Source: Azadirachta indica (lineage: Eukaryota; Streptophyta; Magnoliopsida; Sapindales; Meliaceae). From it: a DNA stretch of 64,000 bases. The stretch is from NCBI GenBank assembly GCA_022749755.1, contig CM040445.1:16637182-16701181 (forward strand), written 5' to 3'. A program made the translations under genes and the position numbers. Shown piece by piece: positions 32,755 through 45,404 of the stretch. The first letter of the stretch is position 1. Each line of letters opens with the position of its first letter. The notes under the pieces were generated by a model, which saw nothing but the letters and a program-made list of their open reading frames with translations, searched no databases and was not told the DNA's origin.

Positions 32755-34740
32755 TGGAGGGAGCATATAAGATTTTGATTATCTCAAATAATGACATTGA
32801 ACTTGACTAGTTTGGTAGCTTGATTAATTGAAGGTTAAACTGTTGAAGCTCTTTGTTAATAATAATATGCATTACTCTCCTGCCATTTTGACAATAACAA
32901 ATTATTACTTTCTCTCCATCTCTCCATCATCTTCATCTTTTCATCATCCTTATCAAGCATTTCTCTTAATTGCTCATTATCCCTATGTTGTTTTAAAAAT
33001 ATTTGGTTACTTTTTTTATTTTACCATTAGAGTAATCGCCTTTAAATTTATCTTTTCAAGAGCAAAATGGTAATTGAAAATAAGGTAAATAAAGTTGACA
33101 CGAATTGATGCATGGGAATATGAACAAGCTGACCCTTGAGAATATAAGAATATAATATATTTATTTATTTTTTAATTTTTTATTTAAAAAAATTAAAAAA
33201 TATTTATCTTAATTTCAAATGGTACCTTACACATGTGCAAAGAACGAAAAATTTTACTTCACAGATAACCATTTATTTCTGTTTTTTTTAGTAACAAAAA
33301 TTAATTTTTATTTATTTTTTATTAAAATAATATTGTAATTATTTTTACGTTTCTACATCTCTTAATTTTTCATAGGAAAACTCATATATATTTATCTGAA
33401 GTTTGAGAAAATAATAGATATCAAAAAAATAGTATATACATACATAAAGTTTGGAGATTGACTTATTAGGTTATTATTTTTATTCTTAAACTTTTTTAAA
33501 ATGTAATTTTTTAATTATAACTATTTAGTCCAAAAATTTTTTTTAATTAGTTGCAAACTTATATACTAAAATATCATTAACACTTTTTTTTAGTTTCGTT
33601 GTAATAACTTGATAGGTGATTATAGAAAATACAAATAAAATATTTAACATTTTATTTTTGTATATAATATATCTACACATTGTAATGATTACTTTTTATT
33701 AAGAAAAGTTATGAAGCCCATAATTAATATAAAAAAAAATATAAAGAATACATATATGTTACATTTATTATGAAAAAATTTAATTTAATGATTTAGTCTA
33801 TAGCATATCGTGAATCATAGGACTAAATTGTTCTAATTCACAAAATTATATTTTTGTATTATTTTATTATGATTTAAGGATATAAGTGATAACAATCTAA
33901 CGATCAATCGAAAAATGTTAAAGTGATGAAAAGTATTTGTATATTTCTTCAAATCTGAGGGAGTATTTGTCAACTCTCAAACTCCAAAAGTGTCTTCCTT
34001 TTTCCTAAACTTAGGGGATATGTGTTTATTTTTCCATTTTTATATATTAATTTTGTACTTCAATTATATAATTTGGCAACATTCAAGCTCAATTTGTTTT
34101 GGTTCCTTGACAAACTTCTTCAAAATATGCCTAATCATAGCTATTTATTTATAATATCCTGTTACCAAATGCATCTAATAAGATTAAAAAGAAAAAAATT
34201 AAAGAAATTCTGGCTTCGAAGATGTTTTTCTTCGATATAAAATAATAAATTCAACATATATTTTTTAAAAATACTGTGGATACTCACCAACAGAAATAGA
34301 TGAGTACTAACATGGCTCCCAATATCAAATCGGATTAACTTTATCGTGATGAAAACTTTCATTTTTCAAAAATCGAAATGGAGATCATTTGCCCTTTCAT
34401 AAAAAATGTTTTGTTAAAAATAAAATACCAAAAGTAATGCTTATTATATATGAGAGCTCATTTTTCTCTTTCTTGTTCTCTTCCGCAGCAATTTCTTTTA
34501 TCTTCCATTTTTTAAGTTTTATGTACCTACTAGAATTTTAAGAAGTCAAAGTAGGAAAGTTGTATCTTCAGCCATTGAGTCGAGGTTGTTATATTGGACC
34601 AGATATATGGGAAGACCTAGCTTTCTCATGTTAATTTGGATTCTATGTCTATTTCATTTTACTTTCGTTGACGTTGTGTAGTACAGGATATATAATAAAT
34701 CATAAAAGTGTCGGTTGGGGAGATTAATTTTAATTCATTA
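32755..34740 (+). repeat. Resistance-gene 3' flank, copy 2
   Basis: Tandem partner of 30,715-32,195 (shared phrases given there). Larger because of an inserted element at about 33,365-34,030. The match continues to about 34,720 and is then interrupted by the gypsy nest. The counterpart sequence resumes at about 49,745. Confidence 0.7.
33365..34030. mobile_element. Small TIR element absent from flank copy 1
   Basis: Copy 1 runs directly from tttctacatccc into ttatatatcaattttag, whereas copy 2 has about 665 extra bases between tttctacatctc and the matching ttatatattaattttg. The ends are loosely inverted (aaactcatatata...gaagtttgag at left, ctaaacttaggggatatg at right). No ORF. May be related to the outer element at 8,287-10,400. 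Confidence 0.55.
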
Positions 34741-34849
34741 TAAAATTTATTCAGGCAAAGGTTCCTTATAGTTAATCTGGATTTTTTCTTGTTATAATCT
34801 TCTCTTCTTACCATAAATTTTAAAGAACTAATTCTGCTACTCATCATAG

Positions 34850-35510
34850 TGGTATCAAAAAGGGATGGATTCACGAACGGAGAAATTAGAGGACGTTAAA
34901 ACTCTCAAGAGTTGGTCAACAACAAATTTTTGAAAACCTTAATAAACTCTCTATATAGTTGAGTTCGCGAAATAATATTCAGCCAGATTACGATGGAGAA
35001 AATTCAGTGGCACCATTTCAATATCCTACTTGATGATCCAGGAGCACCAACGAGGCACACCTGAAAGAGTTGCTGTATATTTCAAAGTTTGCCAAAATTG
35101 ATATCCCCCGTTTCAATGGGGAAGAAGATGCAACTAGCTGGTTTTAGAGGGTTGAATAATCTTTTGAATTTAATAACACGACAAATGAAGATGCTCAATT
35201 ACGGTATGAGTTACTCAAGCAACATAAAGGAAAGCTGACTTGATTGGAATTTCAAGATGGCTTGAATTAAAAGTTTGGAGCTAAAAAATTCAAAAGTTCT
35301 TTTGGCGAATAAACCAAACTGCAATATAATGGGCATATTTGGGATTATCAAACTCATTTTGAGAGATGACTAACTCAGGTGGGACACTTTCCTAAGAATC
35401 GCCAGGTCAGTTGTCTCATTAGTGGCTTATCAGATTCAATTAAGGCAGATGTGTTAGATATATAGCTGTTCAACTATACTCTGATAGATGCGAATATGAT
35501 AATTAATAGT
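34850..35510 (+). mobile_element. Ty3/gypsy retrotransposon, gag part
   Basis: A primer-site-like TGGTATCAAAAA at 34,850 precedes ATG 34,865 (MDSRTEKLEDV). From about 35,085 the retrotrans_gag domain is readable despite stops: KFAKIDIPRFNGEEDATSWF, NEDAQLRYELLKQHKGK and, near 35,330-35,455, HIWDYQTHFER, VGHFPKNRQ, SGLSDSIKADVLD. Sequence then breaks into a minus-strand copia. Protease is missing; pol resumes near 48,340. No LTR is identified: the DNA just upstream still matches the resistance-gene flank. Confidence 0.8.
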
Positions 35511-35529
35511 AACAATATCTCATTGAAAT

Positions 35530-38500
35530 CTTCTCATTCTTTCTTAGTAAAACCTTTACTAACCTTGCATTGAATCTTTGTGATTACACTCTTAGTATGC
35601 TATCCTTGAGCTTAAAGATCCACTTTTCTATCCTCTTTTTGTATATTTTGTTGGGAATTCAACATTTGACTTTCAACGAACGTAATTATACAATTTTTTA
35701 GACTTGGACATCACAACTTATATCCTTTCATCCTTAATGGGTATTCTAGAAATGCACACTTTAATGCTTTTGGTTCTAACTTTCCATGTTTTTTGAATGC
35801 ATAAGCTAAACTTCCAAAAACCTTTAAGATTTCTACAGTCAACTAGTTGCCAAGACCAAAGTTGTTTTTATGTCTTGCCATCTAAACCCATAGTGTAAGA
35901 CTTCTATTAATTAGATAAACTGCTACATCCACTACCTCTATTAAAAATGTTTTTGACAGCTTTGAATATAGCAACATGCATCTAAGTTTCTCTAGTATGG
36001 TTCTATTCATTCTCTTAGCAATGCCATTCTCCTAAGGACTCATTCTTATAGTCTTATGCCTTGTAATCCCTTCTTTTTCACAATATTTATTGAAAAAAAA
36101 TTGTAAAACTCAACTCCATTATTGATTCTAAGCTTTCTTACCTTTCTGCTACTTTGCTTCTCCGCCAAATTTTTCCATAACTTAAACTTTTCAAACACTT
36201 GATTCTTATTCCTTACCGAAGATACCCATAGCTTTGTTGAAACAATCATTGATTATAGACAATAAATACCTTTCTCTACCTAATGATGGTACTTGAGATG
36301 ATCTCTATAAAATAGAATGAATATATTCTAGTTTCCTTTCATTCTGTTTTAACTTAACTTTATAAGCTTTACCTAAGACACTATATTCACAAAAGCCAAG
36401 AGAGTTTACATTATCACCTTCTAGTAGCCTTTGTTTGCTTTACTCTTTCAATCCCCTTTCACTCATATATGCCAAACTTAAATGTCATAGCCTACTTTTA
36501 CCTATTTTAGTCTTCATAACTACTAAAACATATCTAGTTACAATCTTACTTTCAAGTGCATACAAACCATTGGTCTTATATGCTTTATTAGTACCATTCC
36601 TTATGATAATCCTTAATATATCATTCTTTACCGTAAACATACAACCCGATTGATCTAGCTTACCTAAGGATACAAGATTCTGATAAGTGAGTATATTTGT
36701 ATAAACCCTCAAGCCTTAGTGTTATTTGATGAACTTTTGTGTTTTTGAGTAAGAAGGCGAGAAAACACTAATTCAATGCCAGTTAAGCAGGGAAGAGGCA
36801 ACAGGGGAAAAGAAAAGAAGAACGAATGAGAATATGATGCATAAAAGTAGTGGAGGGCAACCCTTACACAGCATGCATGGCATGCACGTGCCTAGCTAGC
36901 TGCATGGCCGCGCCATATTGGTGATGCTTAGGTCTAAGTTGGCCTGAGGTAGTGGCGCTGCGACCAAAGTAAGGTGCACATGCTTGCCACTCCCACTAAC
37001 CACTGCATGCCCGTGTCTCTTACAACCTAAGTCAAGTCTTTGAGTTATTTTCGACCATCAAATCAACTTTGGCTAGCCAGATTTGGCCATTCCTATGTTT
37101 TTGTACATTAGCCACCTGAATCTAATTTTAGAAGGTAGGTTTTTAGAGTGAAAAAGATAAACAATTAAAGGATTTTCTAGTGAGAGAAAATGAAGAATAG
37201 TTTACTCTTGAAGCATTTCGAAAGGTAACTCAAAGATTAATGGACTCGAAGTAGCACCTACACTAGTTTTAGCTCTTAAACTCTATAATTTTTCTTAAAT
37301 TTCATATTGTTACTAATATTTGTGATTATTTGAGAATTATTAACTTTAAGATGAATTTATTGTTTGACTATGATATGTTAGGTTAGACTTTTTTTTCTAA
37401 GTCTTGATGTATTTAATTAAATTGTGCTTTGATTAATTTGGAATTTGTTAAAGTTAGTATGTTTCGTTCATTTGTGTTTTCCTTGTACTTAATGCTTATG
37501 ATTTATTATTTGATGAATTATTTGATTAATCATGAATGAATTAGTATTTAGGAGAATTTAATTTGTTCATTGGGATCGGGAAATACGGTTTTGACTTTTA
37601 AAAGTCCTAGAGGTTATCAATATCTAGATAATCGAATTAATACTGGGAATATCAATAGATCAGTAGGTGATTGAGTCTTTAGTGATTAATAATAGGTAAA
37701 GTTACATCAACATGTAATTAATTGAGCTAGATATGGATATTGGCTGGTTAAATATATATAGGACTTTGTTCATCACTTAAAGAGAAAACAAGGTTAGTTT
37801 ATAACCCGAGATTAATGTATTGAAGCTAAAAGCATTACAAATCCCAATTTAGAGAATATGGTGATAAATTAGGCGAAGTCAAAGCCCTAGAACCAATTCG
37901 TATCAGTCTTAACGTACTCACACTATTAGCTTCATTTTCTATATTTCTATTTCTGTCACTAGGCTAGCATATATATTTTATATTTTTCTTGTATTTTCAC
38001 TTATTCAAGTAATAATTGCCTAGATAAAATCAATTTACCATAATTATAGTAATTAGTGTAGAATTTGAAAACTCAATCCTAGTGGGTTCGATATTCCCTT
38101 TTTTATCACTATATTACTTGATAGAACTTCGTATACCAGTAGATTACATAGTTGCGTACAAATTCCTCTTTAATTCAGGTATATGTCTCATTTTTTTCTA
38201 ACCCTCTCACAATTTATCTACCAAATTAAGCTTATCATACCCTATTGCAATTAAAAACATGCTACATTATTTCTCACCAACATTTGTATAGGGCTTATTT
38301 GACATAAAAGAGTCTTTAGAAAGACATATATCAAAGGAGCATTTGAGTTAAGGATCCGTTAACCTTTTGTATTCTTGTTTGAAGCAATAAGTAAATCTGC
38401 ATACCTATTACCTTCATCATCTAATTCCAAATATATATATATATATATATATTACATTTTCTTTGTTCTTTAATCTTTTCTTAGGGTAATTTCTCTTGAA

Positions 38501-39180
38501 GTGACCTTTTTATGGCATTGGAAACATTTCAATGCTTTCTTCTTGGATTCAAATCTTTGCTGATTTCTTCATTTATTGTCTTTACTTTTAGTTCTTCCCC
38601 TTGCCACAAGTCCTTCTTCATTAGAAGACTCGTCTCACATTTCTTTTTAAGTTTTTTGGTATTCAAAGTTGCCTCAACCTCCTTCATCGAGATTGATTCT
38701 CCTTCAAGTGTAAATGTGTCAACAAAATGCTCAAGAGAACTTGAAAGTCAATTTAAAAGAATCATGGCTTAATCTTTATTGGGTATCATAAAGTCACGAT
38801 TTTAAAGATCAAGAATGATTATAATAAGCTCATCAAGGTGTTCTTTTACAGAACCACCTTTTGCTAGAGAAAAGGTATACAGCTTCTTCTTATGATACAA
38901 CTTATTGGCTAAAGACTTAGTGACATACCTATTTTTCAGTTTTTCATATCATTCTATCACACTTTTCTCCTTTGAAACCTTTCTTAACACACCATCACTT
39001 AGGCTTGAGACAATGTCACCATGTGTCTTTCTCATGTTCACTTTTTTCTCACTTGCACTCAAAGTTTCAAGTAATTTGTCTTCACCATCAAAAATTCCTC
39101 AAGCCCTTGGTGAACTAGCAAGGCTTTCATTTTTATTCTCCAAAAATTAATTAAAGTCAATCATCTAAATAAACAGTCAT
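35530..39180 (-). mobile_element. Ty1/copia retrotransposon 3 (Tnt1-like), gag to integrase, reverse strand
   Basis: Read on the minus strand: gag from about 39,180 (RIKMKALLVHQGLEE, KSLANKLYHKKKLYTF, HLDELIIIILDL); CCHC knuckle near 38,530-38,480 (KCFQCHKK, then frameshifted); protease remnant near 38,340; GAG-pre-integrase and integrase from 36,720 to 35,560 (HMSERGLKE..., YSVLGKAYKVK, NKNQVFEKFKLWKN). The catalytic DNGGEF reads NNGVEF. It ends after the integrase C-terminus; reverse transcriptase, RNase H and both LTRs are not found. A solo LTR (36,681-38,160) splits the protease region. Heavily mutated, not mobile. Confidence 0.85.
36681..38160 (+). mobile_element. Solo LTR, 1,480 bp, with target-site duplication
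   Basis: Begins TGATAAGTGAGTATATTTG and ends GTTGCGTACA. It is flanked by gattc (36,676-36,680) and aattc (38,161-38,165), a 5-bp duplication with one mismatch. The split copia reading frame (HIPELKRNL before, NLVSLGKLDQSG after) becomes continuous across it. The interior has no coding frame and includes a GC-richer part (36,860-37,010) unlike its surroundings, and the phrase gtgggttcgatattccc near its end. Probably formed by LTR-LTR recombination of a larger element; superfamily not determined. Confidence 0.8.
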
Positions 39181-39464
39181 CTAAATAAATCAACAAATAA
39201 ACTTAGTTAACACAAAACCAACAAATAACCTCAACTAAAACAATCATCTAAATAAATCAAGAAGTTATTTATGTGGTTTAGCCAATATGGCCTATATCAC
39301 GATCGAGAAATAGAGAAGTCTTTTATTGGTTTCTCAGGATGATGAAAATAAAGAAGGAATTTACAAGAAAGGCTAATACTATTTTCTCTTAGTTCATATA
39401 TCTTAACTAGCTACACTTAGAATCCTCTATAATTGTACAGTTAACTAGACTACAAGGGCTTGAT
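39181..39464. other. Junction DNA between copia 3 and the TRIM array
   Basis: Contains three copies of a catctaaataaa motif (39,161, 39,179, 39,246) and a stretch (39,280-39,460) that might be copia-3 LTR remnant; no primer site is visible. No gene. Confidence 0.35.
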
Positions 39465-41819
39465 TGTAACAATCCAATCCACCAAAAGTATTGTACATTT
39501 TGGGTACACAGCTTGTCACAATTTTATTTTCGAGCTTTTCAATGTAAAATGTGTAAATTGAAGTGAAATACTAATATAGCAACCCAAGAGGAGCGATGAA
39601 TTAAGTTTATGAAAATTTTAACAATTTAAAGGCAACTCAACAACTAACACCGAGCAATTCAAATATTCCAGAGTCTGAAATACCCAATTTAACATACAAT
39701 TTTAATCACCAATATGTGAATGTTAACAAATTAAGCTTTAATGTGTGTGAATATTGTGTATAACATTTATAAACATAAATAATAATAAATAGTAAAGGGA
39801 GAGAGATCAAACACAATAATTTTTACACGGTTCTGCAAACTTCAACTTACATCCACGTCTCTTAAAAGCTTCAGAATTGTACTACTTGTGCCTTCAAATC
39901 TAAAGGCAAGCTAATACAACTCCAAAATAGACTTTTTGGTGCCATGTATGGTTTGACTTGGTGTCTCTCCAAATTTTACAAATCAAGTGACTTATAGGTG
40001 TCACTTAAACCTTACAATTTAAGAGTATTTCTCTCACACTCACACATAAGTAAAACAAAGATAATAAACTTGATCAAAGAGTTTGATCAAGTGATATACA
40101 AGCACTCTTTCTTTTGGATATTACAAATGAAAATTAAAATGTGTAATAAAGTTGATGCTTGATTTGCAAATAAAAGCTTAAATCTTTATAATGCAATTCG
40201 AAAACATGAAATAAAGTTTTATAATGGTGCAAAACTTATTCCAAGTGAGTTTAAACTAGTATTTATATTAAAAATATAGTCGTTAGAAGTGCCAAAATTT
40301 AATTTTTTAGAAGTTCAGTTGGCCATTATAGTCAAGTCGATTGACCAACACTTTTCACAAATACTATTCATAAATTTGAAAACTTTGCATTTTAGTCTAT
40401 TTTTAAGGTTTTAAAAGCTTGTAATTTGGTTCACTTTTTTAGGCTTTCAAAATTTGAATTTCGGTCTAATTTTCAGGTTTCAAAAACTTACAATTTGACC
40501 TGTAAAAATACTTACAACTATTTTTCACATATTTAAATCATTTATTTTAAAACTATATAATTATATGAATTTTTGAAAAACTTTAAAAATATTTTTTTTA
40601 ATGAAAAATGAATTTGAATTTTTACGTGCAAATCAATATTCAAGTTTAAAGATATATTATAAATAAGAAATCACCTAATGTATGTCTTCAATTCCTTAAA
40701 TCTTCTCTTTAATTTGCTCTTGGGGATTCCAATTTTGCTATTTGTGAATGCTTGATTTTGGATATCCTTTTGATGATCAGCTTACATCCCAATTCTTTAA
40801 ACTAAAAATATCATAACAAATATTACAAGAAGAATTTAGCGATAGGGCTAATATGAGGGCTAGAGCATGTTGACTTATAAATCCAACATTTCACCCGTGC
40901 ATTCCCAATGCTTTGCCTAAGGTGACACATGTACTCTTCTTTATAACTTAACATCCTCGATGAAGTTTATGCCACCATTGTTTAAAAAGAAAAACAAAGT
41001 GGCTCTGATACCAATTATAACAATTTAATCCACTAAAAATATTGTTCACTTAGGATACACAGTTGGTTATGGTTCTGTTTTTGAGCTTTCCAACCTAAAA
41101 CCCGTTTACTGAGGGTTTGAACATGCCGACGTAAGTGCCTAGCATCTCTGGCGTGATTAATATGGGATTTTTGTAAGGTGTCATGTAATTATAATAGCCT
41201 AGTCCACCAATGATATTTTTTTGCTTTGGGCATGTAGTCTGTCACGATTTTATGTTTTGTTTTCGGCTTTTTGTCATAAGTTTATGGTTTTCTTTCAAGA
41301 GTTCTAACCTAAAATGCATCTACTGAGGGTTAAAGTATGTTGACTCATATACCCAGCATCTCTCATATATTTTACTGATATCGGATTTGCCTTAAGTGAC
41401 ACGTACACCCCTTGTTTGGGACTTAGTATCTTCACTGAAGTTTGCCCTATCATCGCTCAAGAGAACAGAAGAGCATTGACATCAATCGTAATAACCTAAT
41501 CTATTAGAGATATTGTCTGTCACGGATTTATTTTCTGACTTTTTAGCCAAAAACACATATACTAAAGGTTAGAATATGTTGACTTACACGCACATCATCT
41601 CTCCTGTGCTTTACCGATATGCGATTTGCCTAAAGCATTACATAATTGTAATAGCCCAGTCCACAATGATATTATTCAATTTGGGCGCATAACTCGTCAT
41701 GATTTTATTTTCAGGTTTTTCAACCAAAAACACACCTACTGTAGGTTAGAGCATACTAACTTATATACTATCATCTCTTCCATGCTTTGTTATTGTGTAA
41801 TTTGCCTATGGTGTCACAT
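39465..41819 (-). mobile_element. Tandem TRIM-like LTR array, reverse-oriented part
   Basis: Five reverse-oriented LTR units of about 175-190 bp. In + orientation each begins near tgtaacaa/tgtaatagccc and ends near ggtgtcaca: roughly 39,465-40,929 (interrupted), 41,016-41,186, 41,190-41,402, 41,489-41,642 and 41,647-41,819. Between some units is a short internal part of about 85 bp with a reversed primer site (tggctctgataccaat at 41,000). Others abut directly. The pattern LTR - primer site - tiny internal - purine tract - LTR without any coding frame defines a terminal-repeat retrotransposon in miniature. Confidence 0.8.
39553..40847. mobile_element. LTR-like insertion inside the first reverse TRIM unit
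   Basis: The TRIM unit is continuous up to about 39,552 and resumes at about 40,848 (gggctagagcatgttgac). The 1.3 kb between is foreign and non-coding. Phrases like acacggttctgcaaac and acatccacgtctcttaaaag near 39,826-39,866 resemble those in copia LTRs, suggesting a solo LTR; exact ends and target duplication not resolved. Confidence 0.5.
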
Positions 41820-44800
41820 AGTAAATCTCACATTAGTAAAGCATGGGAAAGATGTGGGTATATAAGTAATCATGCTCTAACCTTTAATAGGGCATTTTGG
41901 GTTAAAAAGCCTGAAAACAAAACCGTGACAGGTTATATAGTGGACCGCGCTACTACAATTGATAACAGTGCATTATATTCTTTGAGATAAGGTTTATTTT
42001 GGAAATTTGGAAATTTTTCGTAGCACCCTGGTTTGGCAACACATTAGAGAATGTTGAATTTGAGGTGTTACGAACATGTTATTAAAGCAATTTACGTGTC
42101 CTCTTCAATGATGGTGAGGCAAACCTCAACAAAAACACTAAGTTCCAAAATGGGGTATGTGTGACACCTTAGTAACTTCCATATTGGAAAAGCATGAGAA
42201 AGATGTAAGTATGTAAGTTAGCATGCTTCAAGTCACAGTAGACGTATTTTGGGTTGAAAAGCTCAAAAATAAAAGCATGACGAATTGTGCTCTCAAAACA
42301 GACAATATGTCTAATAGATTAGGTTGTTACAATTATTTATGTGAAATCCTAAGCAAATCCTACACTGGCAAAGCATGAGAGAGATGTTAGGTATACAAGC
42401 CACCATTCTCCAATCGTAAATTGATGTGTTTTGGGTTGAAATACTTGAAAACAAAACCGTAATGAGCTGTGTGCCTAAAGCAAGCAATATCTCTAGTGGG
42501 CTAGGTTATTATAATTATCTATGCGACATCTAGGCAAATCTTACATTGGAAAGCACGAAATAGATGTTGGGTATATATGTCTGCATGCTTTAACCCTTAG
42601 TACATGCATTTTATGTAGAATAGCTTAAAAACAAAACTATGATAAGCTATGTGCTTAAAACGAATAATATTTCTGGTACACTGTACTGTTACACTTAGTA
42701 TCAGAGTATAATGATCTTTAAAATAAGGTTCTGCTTTAGGAGTTTGGGAATTTTTCATAGCACCTTAATTCGGATCACTTTGATGAATGTCTAATTTCAT
42801 AGTGTTGCAAAAATGATATTAGAGCTGTTCTTTATATGCTCTTAAATGTTGCTGGGGCAAACCTCACCGAGGACGCTGAGTCTTGTAAGGGGTAGACGTG
42901 ACACCCTCTGTAAACCTAACATTGGTCAAGCTTAAGAGAAATGTTGGGTATATAAGTCAGCATGCTCCAATTCTCAGTATATGTGTTTTAGACTAAGAAG
43001 CTTGAAAACAAATCGTCATTGACTATGTGCCTGAAACAGAAAATATTTTTGGTGAACTAGGCATTTACAACTATTTATGTGACACCCTAAACAAATCTCA
43101 CATTAGCAAAGCATGATAGAGTTACTAAGTATGTAAGTCAACATGTTCTAACCCTCATTAGACTCGTTTTGGGTTAAAAAGCCTAAAAATAAAACAGTGA
43201 CAAGTTATGTGACCAAAATAGACAATACCTCTGGTAGAATTTGCTATTACGCCTCATTTCAAAGCATTATGTTCTTGGAGATAAGGTTTTAATTAGAAAG
43301 TTTGGAAAATTTTCATAGCACTCTAGTTCAGTGTCACTTTGGTAAACATTAGATTCAGGGTGTTACGAACATGGTATCTGAGCCACTTCGTATATGCTCT
43401 TAAACGAAGGTAGGCCAAACCTCAGCGTGGATGCAAATTTTCAAAAAGGGTGTTTGTGACATTATAGGTAAATCCTGCAATGGTAGAGCATGGAAGTAAA
43501 CTAGAAGGGGAAGTTTTTGTTTGATGTTGTTGTTAGAGTTGGAGACGTAAACCCTACAAGAGACATATTTTTCGTTGAATAGCTTAAAAATAAACTGTGA
43601 CAAACTATGTACCCAAAGCGAATAATATCTATGGTAGACTAGGCTTTTATAATTATTTATATGATATTCTAGGCAAATCCCACAACTGTAAAGCACGGCA
43701 GAGATATTGGTATATAAGTTAGTATCCTTTAGCCCATAATAGACGTAATTTTTGGGTTTAAAAATCTAAAAACAAAACCGTAATGAGTTGTGTAACCAAA
43801 GCTGACAATATTTCTGGTAGATTGTTCTGTTACAATTGATATTAGAGCATCATGTTCCTTGTGATAAGGTTTTGTTTTAGAAGTTATTTTTTGTAGAACC
43901 CTTGTTTAGTATCACTTTGGTGAATGTTGGATTTGAAATATTGCAAACATAGTGTCAGAGCTATTCTATGTATGCTCTTAAACAATGATAGAACAAATCT
44001 CAACGAGGACCTAGGGCTGTACGTGACACCCTAGGCAAATCCCACACCAATAAAACTTAAGAGAGATGTTGAGTATACAAGTCAACATGTTCCATCCCTC
44101 AGTAGACGCATTTTGGGTTGAAATGTCCGAAGACAAAATTGCGGTGAGCTATAAGCTCAAAGCAGACAATATATATGTTGGATTTGGCTGTTACAATCGT
44201 TATCAGAGCCACTGCATGTCCTTTTAAGCCATGGCGGGACAAAGCTTAGCAAAAAATATTGAGTCCCAAAAAGGGGATGTACGTGACACCCTAGGCAAAC
44301 TCCATATCAATAAAGCACGATAGAGGTGCTACGTATATAATTTAGCATGTTCCAACCTATGGTACATGCGTATTAGGTTGAAATGCCTAAAAATAAAATT
44401 GTAACATGCTGTTTGTCCAAAAGTGAACAATATCACTAGGGGACTGGATTATTATAATTATCTATATAACACCCTAGGTAAATCCTACATTGACAAAGTA
44501 CTAGAGAGATGATGGGTATATAAGTCAACATGTTTTAACCTTTAGTAGGCGCATTTTGGGTTGAAAAGCCTGAAAAGAAAACCATAATAGGTTGTGCACT
44601 CAAAGTAGATATTATCTCAAGTGGACTGCGGTGTTATAATTGATATCAAAGCATTATATTCTTTGAGATGATGCTTTGTTTTAGAAGTTTGAAAATTTTT
44701 CGTAGCGCTTTCGTTTGATGTCACTTTGGTGAATGTTGAATTTGGGTGTTGCAAAAGTGATATTAGACCCACTCCGCATGTGCTTTTGAACAATGATGGT

Positions 44801-45404
44801 GCAAACCTCAGCTAAGATGCTGAGTTCCAAAAGGAGGTGTATGTGACACCTTAGATAAATCTCACATCGGTAAATTACGATAGAGATAATTGTATAAAAG
44901 TTAGCATGCTCCAAGCCTCAATAAATGCGTTTTGGATCAAAATACCTAAAAATAAAACCTTGACAGACTGTCTGCCCAAAGTGGACGATATCTTTAGTCA
45001 ACTTGGCTATTACAATTGGTATCAGAGCCACTTATGTGTTCTCTTAAAGCAAGTCGGGGCAAACCTTAGCAAAGATATTAAGTCCCAAAGAAGGTGTATG
45101 TGACACTCTAGGAAAATGTCATATTAATAAAGCACGGGAGAGATGCTGATTACATAATTTAGCATGTTCTAACCCACAATAAACATGTTTTGGGTTGAAA
45201 GGCCCAAAAATAAAGCTGTGACTGGATGTCTACACAAAGTAGGCAATATCAATAATGGACTAGGTTGTTACAATTATCTATGTGACACCTTAGGCAAATC
45301 TTTCATCAGCAAAGCACAAACAAATGAAGGGTATACAAGTTACCATGCTTCAACCTCAGTAGACATGTTTTAAATTGAAAAGCCCAAAAAGAAAACCATG
45401 ACGG
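41820..45404 (+). mobile_element. Tandem TRIM-like LTR array, forward part 1
   Basis: About fourteen forward units. Starts (TGTGACACC-like) lie near 41,820 (truncated), 42,160, 42,335, 42,523, 42,893, 43,078, 43,454, 43,658, 44,023, 44,280, 44,464, 44,842, 45,099 and 45,280. A typical LTR runs tgtgacaccctaggcaaatc, a TATATAAG-type TATA box (gggtatataag), ccctcagtagacgcattttg, then ctggtggactgggctgttaca-like end. Next comes a primer site (attggtatcagagc at 45,013) and an internal part ending in a purine tract (aaaaggggatgta at 44,268). Some units have no internal part, some a short one of about 80-100 bp, some a long one of about 200 bp. No coding frame. The units differ by many substitutions, so the array is old. 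Confidence 0.85.

Noticed and set aside
36435..36653. Plus-strand frame as a membrane protein
   Set aside because: Antisense to the copia 3 GAG-pre-integrase region, whose minus-strand reading has recognised motifs.
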